Source of the DNA: Caenorhabditis elegans
Taxonomy: Eukaryota; Nematoda; Chromadorea; Rhabditida; Rhabditidae
Reading direction: 5' to 3'
Length of the DNA stretch: 64,000 bases
Assembly (NCBI RefSeq): GCF_000002985.6
Contig: NC_003279.8
Coordinates: 1,240,001-1,304,000 of the forward strand
Below are positions 1-14,300 of this stretch, in pieces. The position numbers were made by a program, and so were the translations under genes. Position 1 is the stretch's first letter. Each line of letters begins with the position of its first letter. The notes under the pieces were generated by a model that did not search any database, had not been told where the DNA came from, and saw only the letters and a list, made by a program, of their open reading frames with translations.

Positions 1-115
1 GTAAATCGACACACAAGCACTACAGTAGTCATTTAAAAAGTTTCTGTAGTTTTCGCTACGAGATATTTTGCGCGTCAAATATATGTTGTGCAATACGCAT
101 TCTCAGAATTTCGTG
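1..115 (+). repeat. Dispersed repeat, GTAAATCGACA...GCGCGTCAAATAT family
   Basis: The core CTACAGTAGTCATTT, then CGCTACGAGATATTTTGCGC, then GTTGTGCAATACGCATTCTC recurs at 2607-2703 in the same orientation and at 1276-1358 inverted. The rest of 116-1099 is AT-rich HECT-gene intron in which I see nothing else. Confidence 0.75.
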
Positions 116-1099
116 TTTCTGTAATATTTTTTGTGGCAAAAATTGATTTTAAAAGATGCTAAAAATTCAGGAGAAAATTAATTCTAAAAGGAACAAATAT
201 TTTTTAATTCAAAATTCAAAATTTTCGTTAAGAAATTTTTTTTCGGAAAATTAAAAAACACGAAATTCAGAAATTTACTTGTCAAAAAAAAATGCCAAAA
301 ATATTCAGTTTGATTTTTTGTTGAAAAAAAAATCTTCTGAAACTTCTTTAAGAATGCTAAATGATTCTAAATTTCCTGAAAATCACAGGAAATTGAATTT
401 TTCTGTAGAAAAAAATTTCAGTAAATTATTTTTTCAATTTCCAAATATTAAACGTCTTTTCAAAATTTTACACAAATTTATTAATTTAGTTTAAAATAAT
501 CCTGTAAAAATAAAATTCCAATCTTTTAACAATTAAACCATTTCCAAAAAACTAAAAATTAATTTTAATAGTTTTTAAACACTTTTTAATTTCTGGCAAA
601 AATTTAAGAAAATATATAATTTCAAAAATAGGGGAATTTCTGAAATTAGATTGGAAAATTCCCATTTGAAAACTGTATAAAAATACATTTTTGCATTTTT
701 CGTCATTACATGAATAGCCCCATAAATTCATCAATCTATTTTCTAAAAATATTCCAAAAAATCTAAATTTCTAAAAATATTTAATTCCTTTTCAAAATTT
801 TACAAAACGGACGAGCAACACATATTTTTTTGTTGAAATAAAATTTCAATTTTTCAAAAAAATTATTTTTCACTCTGACAAATATTCTCTTTCAACAATT
901 ATAAGATAAAATTAATTTTAATAGTTTCGAAACTTTTTGCAACAATTTCTGTCAAAAACATTGTCGAAATTTTTTTTTTTCAAGAATAGAGAAACTTGTG
1001 AATTTTGAGCGGAAAATTTACCTGCAGCAATATTAATATAATTGTCATGCTAAAAAATTCCTGAAAAAAAAAATTTTATGAAGCCCCTTTTTTTTGCAG

Positions 1100-4000
1100 C
1101 TCCGGAGACAAAGCTCACTGTTCAACACTGCACATGGCACAATTATTTTCGAGCTCCCACATCTCGAGCTCACAGTTCGACGCGAATTCATCGTTTCAGA
1201 CACTATGAATCAAATGGCCGGTCTCAGCGAAAGTGATCTACAGAAACCATTGAAAGTATGCTCTTATTATGGGAAACTCAAAATTCTGAAAATGCGTACT
1301 ACGCAACATATTTGACGCGCAAAAAAATGACTACTGTAGCACTTTTGTCGATTTACGGGCTCGATCAATCATCATTACCTATATATAAAAATATACATGG
1401 GGGATGTTACAATTGTAGTTTGTAGTGTGTGACGTCACACTTGCAAGGTGTTTCAGGCTGTTGAAGGGATTATCGGTTGGGGTTAGTGGTGGGATATGTT
1501 CGGGGTACTGTAGTAGTACTGTAGAGGTACTGTAGGAGTACTGTAGGATTACTGTAGTTTAGGAAAAATTGACTTTTCGTCTTTTGAAGGAATATTGGTT
1601 TGAAGTTAGTGGTGGGATATGGTCGGGGTACTGTAGTAGTACTGTAGAGGTACTGTAGGAGTACTGTAGGATTACTGTAGTTTAGGAAAAATTGACTTTT
1701 CGTCTTTGGAATGGATATTGGAAACTTCGGGAAAATTCGGTAATGCTCCAGAACCTTCTAAAACCGTCTGGGAATTTCTGGAAAATTCTGGAATTTTCTA
1801 GAACCTTCTGGAAAATTCGAGAAAATTCTGGAATTTTCTAAAACCTTCTGGAAAATTCGAGAAAATTCTGGAATGTTCCAAGACCTTCTAGGAGGATATA
1901 GACGGGGTACTATAGTAGTAGGGGGGATATGGTCGCGATGAGACCCAACGCGGTGAGACCCATCGTGGTGACACCCATTTTGGCGGGAATTCAAATTGTT
2001 TCAGAAAAATTTTGGCAGGAATTCAAATTTCTTCACAAAATTTTTTGCGGGAATTCAAATTTCTTTAGAAAAATTTTGGCGGGAATTCAAATTTCTCTGA
2101 CGATTTATACTCTAGAAGAATTCAGAATTTTCTCGAGATTCTTCTAGACGGTTTGAAAATAATTAGGCACTTTGACTTTTTGCTATTTGTTTTTTAAAGA
2201 GTTTTGAATTTGCTTTAAAAAATTGAAAAAAATTCTATAATGTTCTAGAAGCTCAATTTACGAAAATTTTGGAATGTACTAGAAGTGTCTTGGAACTTCG
2301 AGATATTTCTTGAATGGTCTAGAGCTTTATAAAATAGAAAATTCTGATTAGTTCTTGAAAACCATCGCTATGGGACCCTTCATAAAAAAATCTATTGGGA
2401 CAATATCGCGCCAATGTTTTTTTTTGATTTATTAAATACGGGACATGGCCAAATTTTTCAGAAAGTTCCAGAATATCCTAAAATTGTTTTACGTCCTTTT
2501 AAAAATTTGATTCGCAATACAAAATTGGCTGTCTAATGACAATTGTATTCAGCCGTTGATAACTATTTGCTGTAACTCAATGAGTTGTTGATGTGAGCTT
2601 TAAAGGGGTTACGACACTACAGTAGTCATTTAAAGAGTAGTTTCTTCGCTACGAGATATTTTGCGCGTCAAATATGTTGTGCAATACGCATTCTCAGAAT
2701 AGGAGTGCTCCCGGGATTCATTTGTATGCAAATTTTCTTATGCATTTCTCACAAGTACGGTATTCCAGGTCAATATCGCCGGAGAGGACGCTGACGATGC
2801 TGGTGGTGTTCGGAAGGAGTTCTTCATTCTTGTTATGAGAAAGATCTTGCAATCTGAGTAAGATATTGGGAAAAAAAAACTAGAAATTGAATAAATTATC
2901 AGACAAAATTGGGTAAAAACTCGAAAAAAAAAGAATTCAACCAAAAAATACAAACCTATATTTTCATGTTGCTACATTTAAATTGGACTCCAATTTAAAT
3001 TATTGTAGAGACTCAAGCTTGGATTTTTAATTTAAGATTATCTGAGCAAAATCTGATGAAAGTAGCAAAAATATTGATTGACTCAGTTAAAAACATGAAT
3101 TTTTTTACAAATTATTAGATGAGCTTGCTAAAAACTAATGGAGGTTATTCAAGTAGTGTAGAAAAATTACGTCACAACTGACAGTAGTTATGACGTCGTA
3201 AATGTATTGGAATACATTTTCCAACACTACTTAAAGGAGGGGTACCGAAATTTGAGACTTTGCTTTTTTAGACTAAAATTGGTCCAAAACTACCAAATTT
3301 CGTAATGAGACGTTCTGAAAATTTCTCAAAAAATAGTTATGGCCGCTCAAAGTTGTGGAAAAAACGGCCCATTTTCAGCCAAAATCAAAATGTTTTCCAA
3401 CTTCTCGGTGTCGTAGCTTCTGGAACTTAATTTTTATTTATTCATCAATTTTAAATAAATATTGTGGTCTTTGATTGGGCGTTTATTCGTTGATTTAAGT
3501 ACATTAATGGTCTCTGGGGCACAAAATGTAACTTTTAATTGTGCCCCAAAGACCATAAATGTACTCAAATCAACGGATAAACGCCCAATCAAAAACCACA
3601 ATATTTAAAAAGAAGTGATGAATAAATAAAAATCAGGTTCCAGACATTGCGACACCGAGAAGTTTGAAAATATTTTGATTTTAGCTGAAGAAGGACTTTA
3701 TTTTCCCGAACTTTGAACCGCCATAACTTTTTTTTGAGAAATTTTCAGAACGTCTCATTACAAAATTCGGTAGTTTTGGACCAATTTTGGTCTAAAAAGG
3801 CAAAGTCTCAAATTTCGGTACCCACCTTTAAATAACTATAAAAAACACTATTTTTTAATTTAAAAAACTTTTGAAAAAAATTGAACTCCTTATTTATTTA
3901 TCGAGTTTATTTTGAAACACTTCAATGCACTTACAAACTTTGAAATTTTTACAAATTAATTTCTATAACTTTTTATATTCAGACTGATATTTTTGAGATG

Positions 4001-7000
4001 TAGTCGAATTTTTTTATTACTTTATTAGACTCAAAATTGTCTGAAAACACCGAATTTCATAGTGAAACTTCTCAAAAAACAAGTTATGACGGCTCAAAAA
4101 ATGTCCTAAAATTAGTTGAAATTTGAAATTTTACCGACTTGTCAAGCGGCTGGAAACTAATTTTTTTGTGAAATCACCGTCTAATTTTGAGTATAAAATG
4201 TAATTATCTTGCGTTTTCAACTCGATTTAGGTATTTTAAAGTCGATGAACGGCGAGATTTAGTTAAAAAATTGTTAAAATCTCGCCGGCCATCAACTTTG
4301 AAATACCTAAATCGAGTTGAACACTCGAGATAATTACATTTTATACTCAAAATTTAAGGGTGATTTCATCAAAAAAAAAAGTTAGTTTCCAGCCGCTTGA
4401 CAAGTCGGTCAAATTTCAAATTTTAACTAATTTTAGGCCATTTTTTGAGCCGTCATAACTTTTTTTTGAGAATTTGACGTTTTCAAGAAGTTTCACTATG
4501 AAATTCGATGTTTCCAGGCAATTTTGAGTCTAATTAAGCAATAAAAAAAACATTCGACTACACCACCTTTAAAGGGGGAGTAGAGTTTGTGAGTTTTTTG
4601 CTGAAATAGACTAAAACTGGTCCAAAACCACCGAATTTCGTAATTAGATTTCAAAAATAAAAATTTTTTATGGTCGGTCAAAATTTCGAAAAAAATAAGC
4701 CAAATTTTGCTAAAATCTGAAATTTCACACATTTCTCGTTGTCACAGCCGCTGGATTTTAGTTTTTCTAAAATTATCACCCTTTAATCCTTATTTTGGTA
4801 ATTTATCTCGCGGAAATTCGTTGATTGAGACACATTTTGAGCCAATAGGCATTCAAAAATGAGCAAAATTGGATGCCTATCGGCTCAAAATGTGTCTCAA
4901 TCAACAAATTTCCGCGAGATAAATTACCAAAAAGAAGGATTAGAGGGTGATAATTTCAGAAAAACTAAAATCCAGCGGCTGTGACAAAGAAAAGTGTGCG
5001 AAATTTCAGATTTTAGCAAAAGTTGCATTTTTTTTTTCGAAATTTTGACCGGCCATAAAAAATTTTTGGAGATTTTTCGTGAAGTCTCATTATCAAAAAT
5101 TCGGTGGTTTTGAACCAGTTTTAGTCTATTTAAGCAAAATACCCACAAACTCTACTCCCCCTTTAAATATTTTTTAAAGCAAAATGGTGAAGAAGTAATT
5201 GTAATAAATTATTTATTTTCACACAGTTACGGAATGTTCTCCGAAGACGAAGAGTCTCATCTCGTTTGGTTCAGCGGCCTGCCTTCAGAATTCTGTGATA
5301 GGGAACAATTTCATCAATTGGGACGACTTGTTGGATTATCGATTTATAATCATAGTATTGTTCCATTCCCATTCCCGTTGGCTCTTTATAAGGTACGGTT
5401 TTCACTGCAACTTTTTCCTCACGAGGGACGAGGAAAAGTCGTTTCTAAGCCATGGCCGAGGGGCCGACAAGTTTCAGCGGCCATTTATCTTGCTTTGTTT
5501 TCCGCCTATTTTCTTTCGTTTTTCACAGCTTTTTCCTGTTTTTTCTTAATAAAACTGATAAATAAATATTTTTTGCAGATGCTAAAACAATTTCCAAGTA
5601 AAAAAATTGTGAATTCAGCCGGCAAGTAGCGGTGAAAGTCGTCAATGTAATATGATGGATTACGGGAATACAAAACCTAAACTTTTCCTGAAACATGATA
5701 CATATGCTGCTTAAATGCTGAGACTACCTGATTTTCATAACGAGACAGCTGAAAAAGTTTTGAGGTTTCCAAAATTCAACTTTTTTGGTGAAAAAGTCGA
5801 GATTTTCGCACAAAAAGTTGAATTTTGAAAACCTCAAAACTTTTTCAGCGGTCTCGTTATGAAAATCAGGTAATTTCAGCATCTAAGCAGCATATGTATC
5901 ATGTTTCAGAAAAAGATTAGTTTTGGTATTCCCGTAATCCATCATATTACATTGCCCACTTTCACCGCTACGTGCCCACTGAAAACATTTTTTTTTGACT
6001 TGGAAATTGTTTTAGCATGTGCAAAAATATTTATTTATCAGTTTTATTAAGAAAAAACGGGAAAAACCTATGAAAAACAAAAGAAAACAGGCGGAAAACA
6101 AAGCAAGATAAATGGCCGCTGAAACTTGTCGGCCCCTCGGCCATGGCCTAGAAACCACTTTTCCTCGTCCATCGTGAGGAAAAAGTTGCAGTGGTTTTAT
6201 GGGAAATTTTGAATTTTCAAATATATTTATAAAATTCGTTTTTTAGTGAATATATTGAATTTAGATGTAAAAAACAGTCTACTTTGATTTTTTTTTTTAA
6301 TGAAATTTTTTTTTCGGAAATTTTCAAAAATCCCTCATTAATTATGCAATTTATGGAAGAATATAATTTAGAAATCATAATTTAGAAAAAACTAATTCAA
6401 ATTGCAAAATTTTAAATTATTCCTAACAAAAGTTATTGAAAATTGCTTAAAATAGTCCAAAATATCAATTCAAATTTATTCCGAATTTTCGCTATAAATT
6501 TCAGCAAATTTCAATAATTTTTGAAATTTTGTGTTAATTTTATTAAAATTTATGGTGGATTTCTATAGTTCCAGTTAGTGTATTTTGACACAATAGAAAT
6601 CTACAATAAATTGAAATAAAATTAACACAAAATTTCAAAAATTATTGAAATTGCCGGTTTGCCGAAATTTTTCATTTTTGGCATATTGCCGGTTTGCCGG
6701 AAATTTTAAGTTTCGGTAAATTGCCGGTTTGCCTGAATTTGTGAATTCCGGCAAATCGCCGAAAATTTTCATTTTCAGCAAATTGCCGATTTGCCGGAAA
6801 TTTTCAATTCCGGCAATTTGCCGATTTTCGGGAATTTTTCATTTTCGGTAAATGGCCGATTTGCCGGAATGTTTTAATTCCGGCATTTTGTCGATTTGCC
6901 GACTTGTCGGAAATTTTCATTTTTGCCAAATTGCCAATTTGCCGGAAACTTTCAGTTCCGGCAATTTGCCGATTTTCCAGAATTTTTAATATTCAGCAAA

Positions 7001-10000
7001 TTGCGATTTGCCGGAAATTTTCAATTCCGGCGATTTGCCGATTTTTTGGGAATTTTTCATTTTCGGTAAATTGCCGATTTCTCGAAATTTTCAAATTCCG
7101 GCAATTTGCCTACTGGCCGATTTGCCGGAAATTTTCAATTCCGGCAATTTGCCGATTTTCGGGAATTTTTCATTTTCGGTAAATTGCCAATTTGCCGGAA
7201 TGTTTCAATTCCGCCATTTTGTCGATTCGCCTGAAATTTTTAATTCCGGAAGTTAGCAGATTTGCCGGAATTTTTCAATTTTGGCAAATTGTCGATCTGC
7301 CAGAAAAAAAACCGCCCACCCCTGAAAAATTAAAAAAAAAAAAAATTTATTAATTTTTCCAGTACCTCCTGGACACTCCACCAGACCTCGAAGATCTCTG
7401 TGAACTTTCTCCATCAGAGGGAAAAGGACTCAAAATGTTGCTCAGCTACGAGGAAGATGACGTGGAAGACGTGTTTGGCTTGAATTTCTGTATTTCATTC
7501 AATATTCTCGGAGAAACGCACACAACAGAGTTATTGTCAGGCGGAACTGAAAAACCTGTGACTAATGCGAATAGGGATGAATATGTTAGGGTAGGGATTC
7601 AATTTTTTGAAAAAATTATAATTTATTTGAAACATTATCACTAAGTTGGTAAAGTGTCGGAATTGAAAATTTGTAAAAATACTTTTCCTCAAAAAATTGT
7701 TTTTTAAGTTTTCACGAATTGCCAAAAATTGCCGAAAAAAATCACATCCTCAACAAAAACCCCTCCAAAATTTTCCAGCTCTACGTACATCATCGCCTCG
7801 AACTCGGCTACAACGGTGAAATTGCCCAACAGGCTTTACTATTCCGGAAGGGATTCTCTGAAAGTCTGCATAGTCGTACACTTCGCTTCTTCCAGCCATG
7901 TGAACTCAAGGAGATGATCGTTGGAAATGAGAATTACGATTGGAATGAGTTTAGAGATGTGAGGAGATTTTTGAAAAAATGCCAAAAAATTCTAGAAATT
8001 TTTGAGAAACTAATTAGTGCCAGATTTTGACAATTTTTGAGATAACTATGAACTATTAAAAAGTGGCAAAAAATGGGCAATTTTTGTAAAAAATCACAAT
8101 TTTGTGAAACTCCTCTAAAATTGTTTATTTAATAGTAAGAAGACTCAAAATTTACTCAAAAACATTCAAAAATTGCCCTTTTTAGAATATAGTGGTTTCG
8201 AGAACATTTTCAGAAAACATTTTTTTGCCCAAAAAATGACAAAAAAACAAATTGGGCAAAAATAAAAAATTGTTTAAACTTCTGGAAAACAGGTAAAATC
8301 TAGGTTTAACCCAGCAAAAACGAAAAAAAAAACACCACATTTTGAAATTAATTATTTCGATATTTGGACATTTTTAGTAACATGGAATTTTTGTTTCAAA
8401 AAAATAACCGGAAATGGTGTTTTTTTTTTAATTATATTTTTTTGGTTTTTGGCCGATTTTTTTAAAATCATGAGCCACATTTTTGACTGTATAATTTAAC
8501 CCATTTCAGAAAAAACAAGTGTTTGATTTTCAAAATTTAAACACAGAATAACCACTTGGTGCCAGGCTGCTGTCTCATTTCGGTTTGATCTACGTTGATC
8601 TACAAAAAATGCGGGATTTTAGAATGATTTCGCATGGTTAGGAACGTGGGCTGACGTCACATGTTTTTGGGCAAAAAATTCCCGCATTTTTTGTAGATCA
8701 AACCGTAATAGGACAGCCTGGCTGGCACCACGTGAATAACCGATATTTCAAAAAAGGTTAAAATTTCATTGGAACGCGAAATTTGGTTGAAAGTTTGAAA
8801 AATCAATGTTTTCTTTGAAATGACGAAAATGAGATGTTTTTAGTCATTTTTGAAAAATACATACAAGGATTTTGAAAAAATTTCCACTAATTCTTTGGGG
8901 AAATTACTGAAAATTCTATAAACTTTCCCGAAGTTCGCCATTTGCTGATTAATTCCAAAATTCTAGGAATTAGAAACTAATTATTGTCAGATTTTGACAA
9001 TTTGAGGTAGAAAAAATCGTTTTGAATTTTTTTTTTTGAAAAATTATTAGTGCATATGTTATATGTTTAAATGGAAATACGCCACCAAGAAAATTATTTG
9101 ATTTTTTTTTCATGAGCCACAAATTTTTGACTGTAAATTAAATTAGTCATTCAGAAAAAGAAGTGTGTTTAATTTTCAAAATTTAAACACAGAAGTATAG
9201 AATAAAATACAGAATTCGAAAAAAAAAGTAAACATTTCAATTGGAACACGAAATTTGGTGGAAAGTTTGAAAAATCTATTTGCCCAAGGATTAAATGTGG
9301 AGTACCGAAATCTGTGAAATATTTTCAAATGACTCCAAATTTGCCCCTCACTGCAACTTTTTCTTCACGAGGGACGAGGAAAAGTGGTTTCTAGGCCATG
9401 GCCAAGGAGCCGACGAGTTTCAGCGGCCATTTATCTTGCTTTGTTTTCCGCCTGTTTTCTTTCGTTTTTCATCGATTTTTTTTGTTTTTTCTTATTAAAA
9501 CTGATAAATAAATATTTTTGCACATGCTAAAACAATTTCCAAGTAAAAAAATCATGTATTCAGTGGGCAAGCAGCGGTGAAAGTGGTCAATGCAATATGA
9601 TGGATTACGGGAATACAAAACCTAAACTTTTTCTGAAACATGATACATATGCTGCTTAGATGCTGAAATTACCTGATTTTCATAACGAGACCGCTGAAAA
9701 AGTTTTGAGGTTTTCAAAATTCAACTTTTTTGGTGAAAAAGTCGAGATTTTCGCACAAAAAGTTGAATTTTGAAAACCTCGAAACTTTTTCAGCGGTCTC
9801 GTTATGAAAATCAGGTAATTTCAGCATCTAAGCAGCATATGTATCATGTTTCAGAAAAAGTTTAGGTTTTATGTCCCCGTAATCCATCATATTGCATTGA
9901 CCACTTTCACCGCTGCTTGCCCACTGAATACATAATTTTTTTACTTGGAAATTGTTTTAGCATCTGCAAAAAGTATTTATTCATCAGTTTCAATAAGAAA

Positions 10001-11250
10001 AAACGGGAAAAATCTGTGAAAAACGAAAGAAAACAGGCGGAAAACAAAGCAAGATAAATGGCCGCTGAAACTTGTCGGCCCCTCGGCCATGGCTTAGAAA
10101 CGACTTTTCCTCGTCCCTCGTGAGGAAAAAATTGCAGTGAGTTCAGCAAATTTTGAATTTTCACTGATAACAGTAATACCTCGTCAAAAAAAATGATTAA
10201 AAATGTTTTTTCGAATTTTCAAATAATTGAAATCGGAATGTTTGAAACCGTCAAAAACACCGATGTGCTGGAAGTTCTCGATTCCGGCAATTTGTCGATT
10301 TGCCGGAAATTTTCATTTCCGCCAATTTGCCGGTTTTCCGGAAGCTTGTAATTCCGGCAATATGCCGATTTGCCGAAAATTTTAATTTTCGGTAAATTGC
10401 CGGTTTTCCTGAATTTGTAAAATATGCCGATTTGCCGGCCTTGTTTAATTTCAGCAATTTGTCGATTTGCCGGAAATTTTTAACACCGGCAATTTGCCGA
10501 TTTGTCGGAAACTGTCGATTCCGGCAATATGCCGATTTGCCGGAAATTTTCAATTCCGGCGATTTGCCGATTTGCCGGACCTTCTCGATTCCGGCAATTT
10601 GCCAGTTTGCCTGAATTTGCCAATTCCGGCAATTTGTCGATTTGCCGGAAATTTTCAGTTCCGGTCATTTGCCGATTCTTCTTCTGTCGATTTGCCGATT
10701 TCTTAAAGGAAATACGTCACTTGATGATTTTTATTGTGTCATCGGAAAGACTTAACGAGAAGATAAAAGAAAAACTCGCTCGAAAATGAGTAAAGTCATG
10801 CATATACGCCACTTGATGATTTTTTTAATTTTTTTTTGTTGGAAATACTTACAGGTAGATCAGAAAACTCGATCGAGAATTAGTACACCATTAGTTTTGA
10901 ACTATAAATTTTAATTACTTAACTCTTTAAAAAGTAACTCTGTACAATTATAGTTTTAAGTTTTTTTTTTCCATTTGTCACATGAGTGATGCTACTGTAT
11001 ATTTTCAGTTTAATTTCCATATTATATACCGTGATTTATTTCTATTAGTATTGCACCCGACTACTTAACTTTGAAACGTTATATATCATGGCTTATTTTA
11101 AACATATCAATATATTGTCAACTACGAAATGATGGAAAAAGAACTAACAAATATTTTGTTAGTTGACGATTTTTGAATAGAACAAACGAGAACTGAGATA
11201 TAAGATGTCAAAGTTGAACAATGGGGTGCAATACTAATAGCGGAAATACG

Positions 11251-11318
<68 letters not shown>

Positions 11319-14300
11319 TATAGTTTAGGCAACTCGAAGTTTCTTCTCGTTTGGCAAACTGTGACGATCTACTTATACTGACCAAAGATATTGATGTACT
11401 AAATGGCACATACTGTTTTCAGTATAATTAATCTGAAATTTTATTCGGTCCCTCTTCCATATTTTCCAGGCGGGAAAAGTTGTTCGATATAATTGCTCAA
11501 CACCGAAAATTTGAAGTATGTGTGTGTGTCTCTCTCTCTTTCTGTGGAATCATGCGTTTTCGTTTTCAATATGTGTGTGTGTGTGTGTGTGTGTGTGTCG
11601 ACACGACGGTAATCCACTCACACACACACACACACACATACAGTCTCTCTTCGATTCTGCGTCTCCATTGCCTCTCGCACTATCTCGGCACCCCCCGATC
11701 ATGTGTTCGTTTTCCAACCCGGCGGCGGCGGCGGGTAATGGACAATCCAAACACAGGCAGCAATCCTTTAGAGCGACGACGGCAACTCTTTTTTTTTGAG
11801 TTTTCTTTGCGGGAGAGGAAGATGACAAATTGAAAAATGACCATCTGAACTGTTGTTGGTTCAGGAGACCGGTTTTGCTAGGGCTCACACGAAGAGTTTG
11901 GTTTTTTGGAAGAAATCCAAAAATTCAAGTGGAAAACAAAAATTGATAGCAATGGAATACAACATTATATATATATATATATATATAAATGCTAAATAAT
12001 TGGAAAAAATGATGAAGAGGACAAAAACTATAATAGGACTTAAAGCAAATGCAATTACATCATCGTAAAATGAATAATATTTCGATTAAATTAAAATATA
12101 TTTATTCACGATTAAAATTGTGATGAAGACACAAGATTAATTTTATGACAGGGGAATAATAATAATACATTATGAAAATAATTGATAACCTATGACATTT
12201 GAGGACAAATCTAAACATGTGTTTGAGTTTCTCTTTAAATTACAAGTTTATTATAAGAAGACCAGCCGTGGTCCGCACCTCCGGCGCGGCCCCCGACTTC
12301 TGGAGCTGAAAATTAATTTTTCTGAAGCTACCGTAATCATACAGTACTCCTACCGTACCACTATTGTACCACTACAGTACCCCGACTATATCCCTACACT
12401 AAGCCCAACTCACTATCCCTCCAGAAGCCAAAACGTCACAGACTACAAAGACTACATAGACTACAAACTATGGACACACAGAATAAGCGCTTTATATATA
12501 GTAAATGATAGTTCATAAAGGAAATACATTAATCATACTGATTAATTTGAAAATTACTAAAGGTGTTAAAGTTGGCGTAGTCGAATTTTTTTATTGCTTT
12601 ATTAGACTCAGAATTGCCTGAAAACACCGAATTTTATACTGAAACTTTTTGAAAACTTCTCAAAAAAAGTTATGACGGCTCAAAAAATGGCCTAAAATTA
12701 GTTAAAATTTGAAATTTGACCCACTTGTCGAGCGGCTGGAAACAATTCTTTTTTGAAATCACCGTCAAATTTTGAGTATACAATGCAATTATCATGGGTT
12801 TTTAACTTAATTTAGGTATTTTAAATTCGATGGACGGCGAGATTTGGTTAAAAAAATTTTAAAAATCTCGCCGTCCATCGACTTTAAAATACCTAAATCG
12901 AGTTGGAAATGCAAGATAACTACATTGTATACTCAAAATTTGACGGTGATTTCAAACAAAAAAAGTTTCCAGCCGCTTGACAAGTCGGTGAAATTTCAAA
13001 TTTTAACTAATTTTAGGTCATGTTTTGAGCCGTCATAACTTTTTTTTGAGGAGTTTTCGAGAACTTTCATTATAAAATTTGGTGTTTTCAGGCAATTCTG
13101 AGTCTGATAAAGCCATAAAAAAAATTTCGACTACACCACCTTTAATAATTTTTAAAAACTGACATGCGTAAAAACATTCAAAATGTCAGAAATTCAAAAA
13201 TGGCCTGTGAAGTTTTTTTTTAATCCACAAAGTTGAAATTAAAAGACATGAACAATAGGTTATAATAATACAGCATGAAAATTACGGAAACATGATAAAA
13301 CGTTAAAAAAGCGCACAACAATTAAATTTCAGATACTGATGTACAGAGGCGAATACTCATCATCTCACCCGACAATTCAAGCATTCTGGAAGGCATTCTT
13401 CGCGTTGACCGACGATGAGCGCAGAAAGTTTCTTCAATTTTTGACGGGCTCCACGCGAATTCCAGTTTCCGGATGGGAAGAGCTTCACGCGGCAATTCAG
13501 CCATCCGCGCCAGAAGTAAGGAAAAATGAATGAAAATAAAGAAGAAATATAGCTAATATAGCTAGTAGCTAAGAAAATTATGAATCCTTCTGAAAATGTT
13601 TGAAAAAAAAACTCCGGAGTAAAATAAGCTTAGATTCTGAAAAGGCTACTAAAAATTAGCCTGATATTCTTTATTCTGCGCATTTTCACTTGGATTTTCA
13701 CTATTTTCCGATAAAATCTAGGCTCGGAGCACTGCATACAACGTCCCCTTTAAAGGTGGAGTACCGAGGTTTGAGACTTTGTATTTTTAGACCCAAATTG
13801 GTCCAAAACTACCGAATTTCGTAATGAGGCGTTCTGAAAATTTCTCAAAAAAAAGTTATGGCGGTTCAAAGTTCGGCAAAATAAGGTCCTTTTTCAGCTA
13901 AAATCAAATGTTTTTCCAAGTTCTCGGTGCTGCAATGTCTGGAACCTAATTTTTATTTATTCATCACTTTATAATAAATATTGTGGTCTTTGATTGGGCG
14001 TTTATTCGTTGATTTGAGTACATTTATGGTCTTTGGGGCACAATTAAAAGTTACATTTTGTGCCCCAGAGACCATTAATGTACTTAAATCAACGAATAAA
14101 CGCCCAATCAAAGACCACAATATTTATTAAAAAGTGATAAATAAATAAAAAGTAAGTTCCAGACGTTGCGACACCGAGAAGTTGGAAAAAAAATTGATTT
14201 TAGCTGAAAATGGGCCTTATTTTGCCGAACTTTGAACCGCCAAAACTTTTTTTTGAGAAATTTTCAGAACGCCTCATTACGAAATTCGGTAGTTTTGGAC

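Noticed and set aside
5393..5629. Open frame continuing past the exon ending at 5392
   Set aside because: It runs into the palindrome after a clear GTACGG donor. The downstream HECT residues are supplied by exon 7363-7590.
6904..7256. Overlapping frames of the type ICRFSRIFN
   Set aside because: They are translations of the GCCGATTTGCCGGAA tandem repeat; the same text appears at 10251-10789, 33214-33567 and 59188-59614.
11480..11833. Open frames of 93-117 codons on both strands
   Set aside because: They are translations of GT/CA repeats (CVCVCV, HTHTHT). A TTTTCCAG before 11470 looks like an acceptor, but the HECT frame joins 7958 to 13333 directly and leaves no missing residues.
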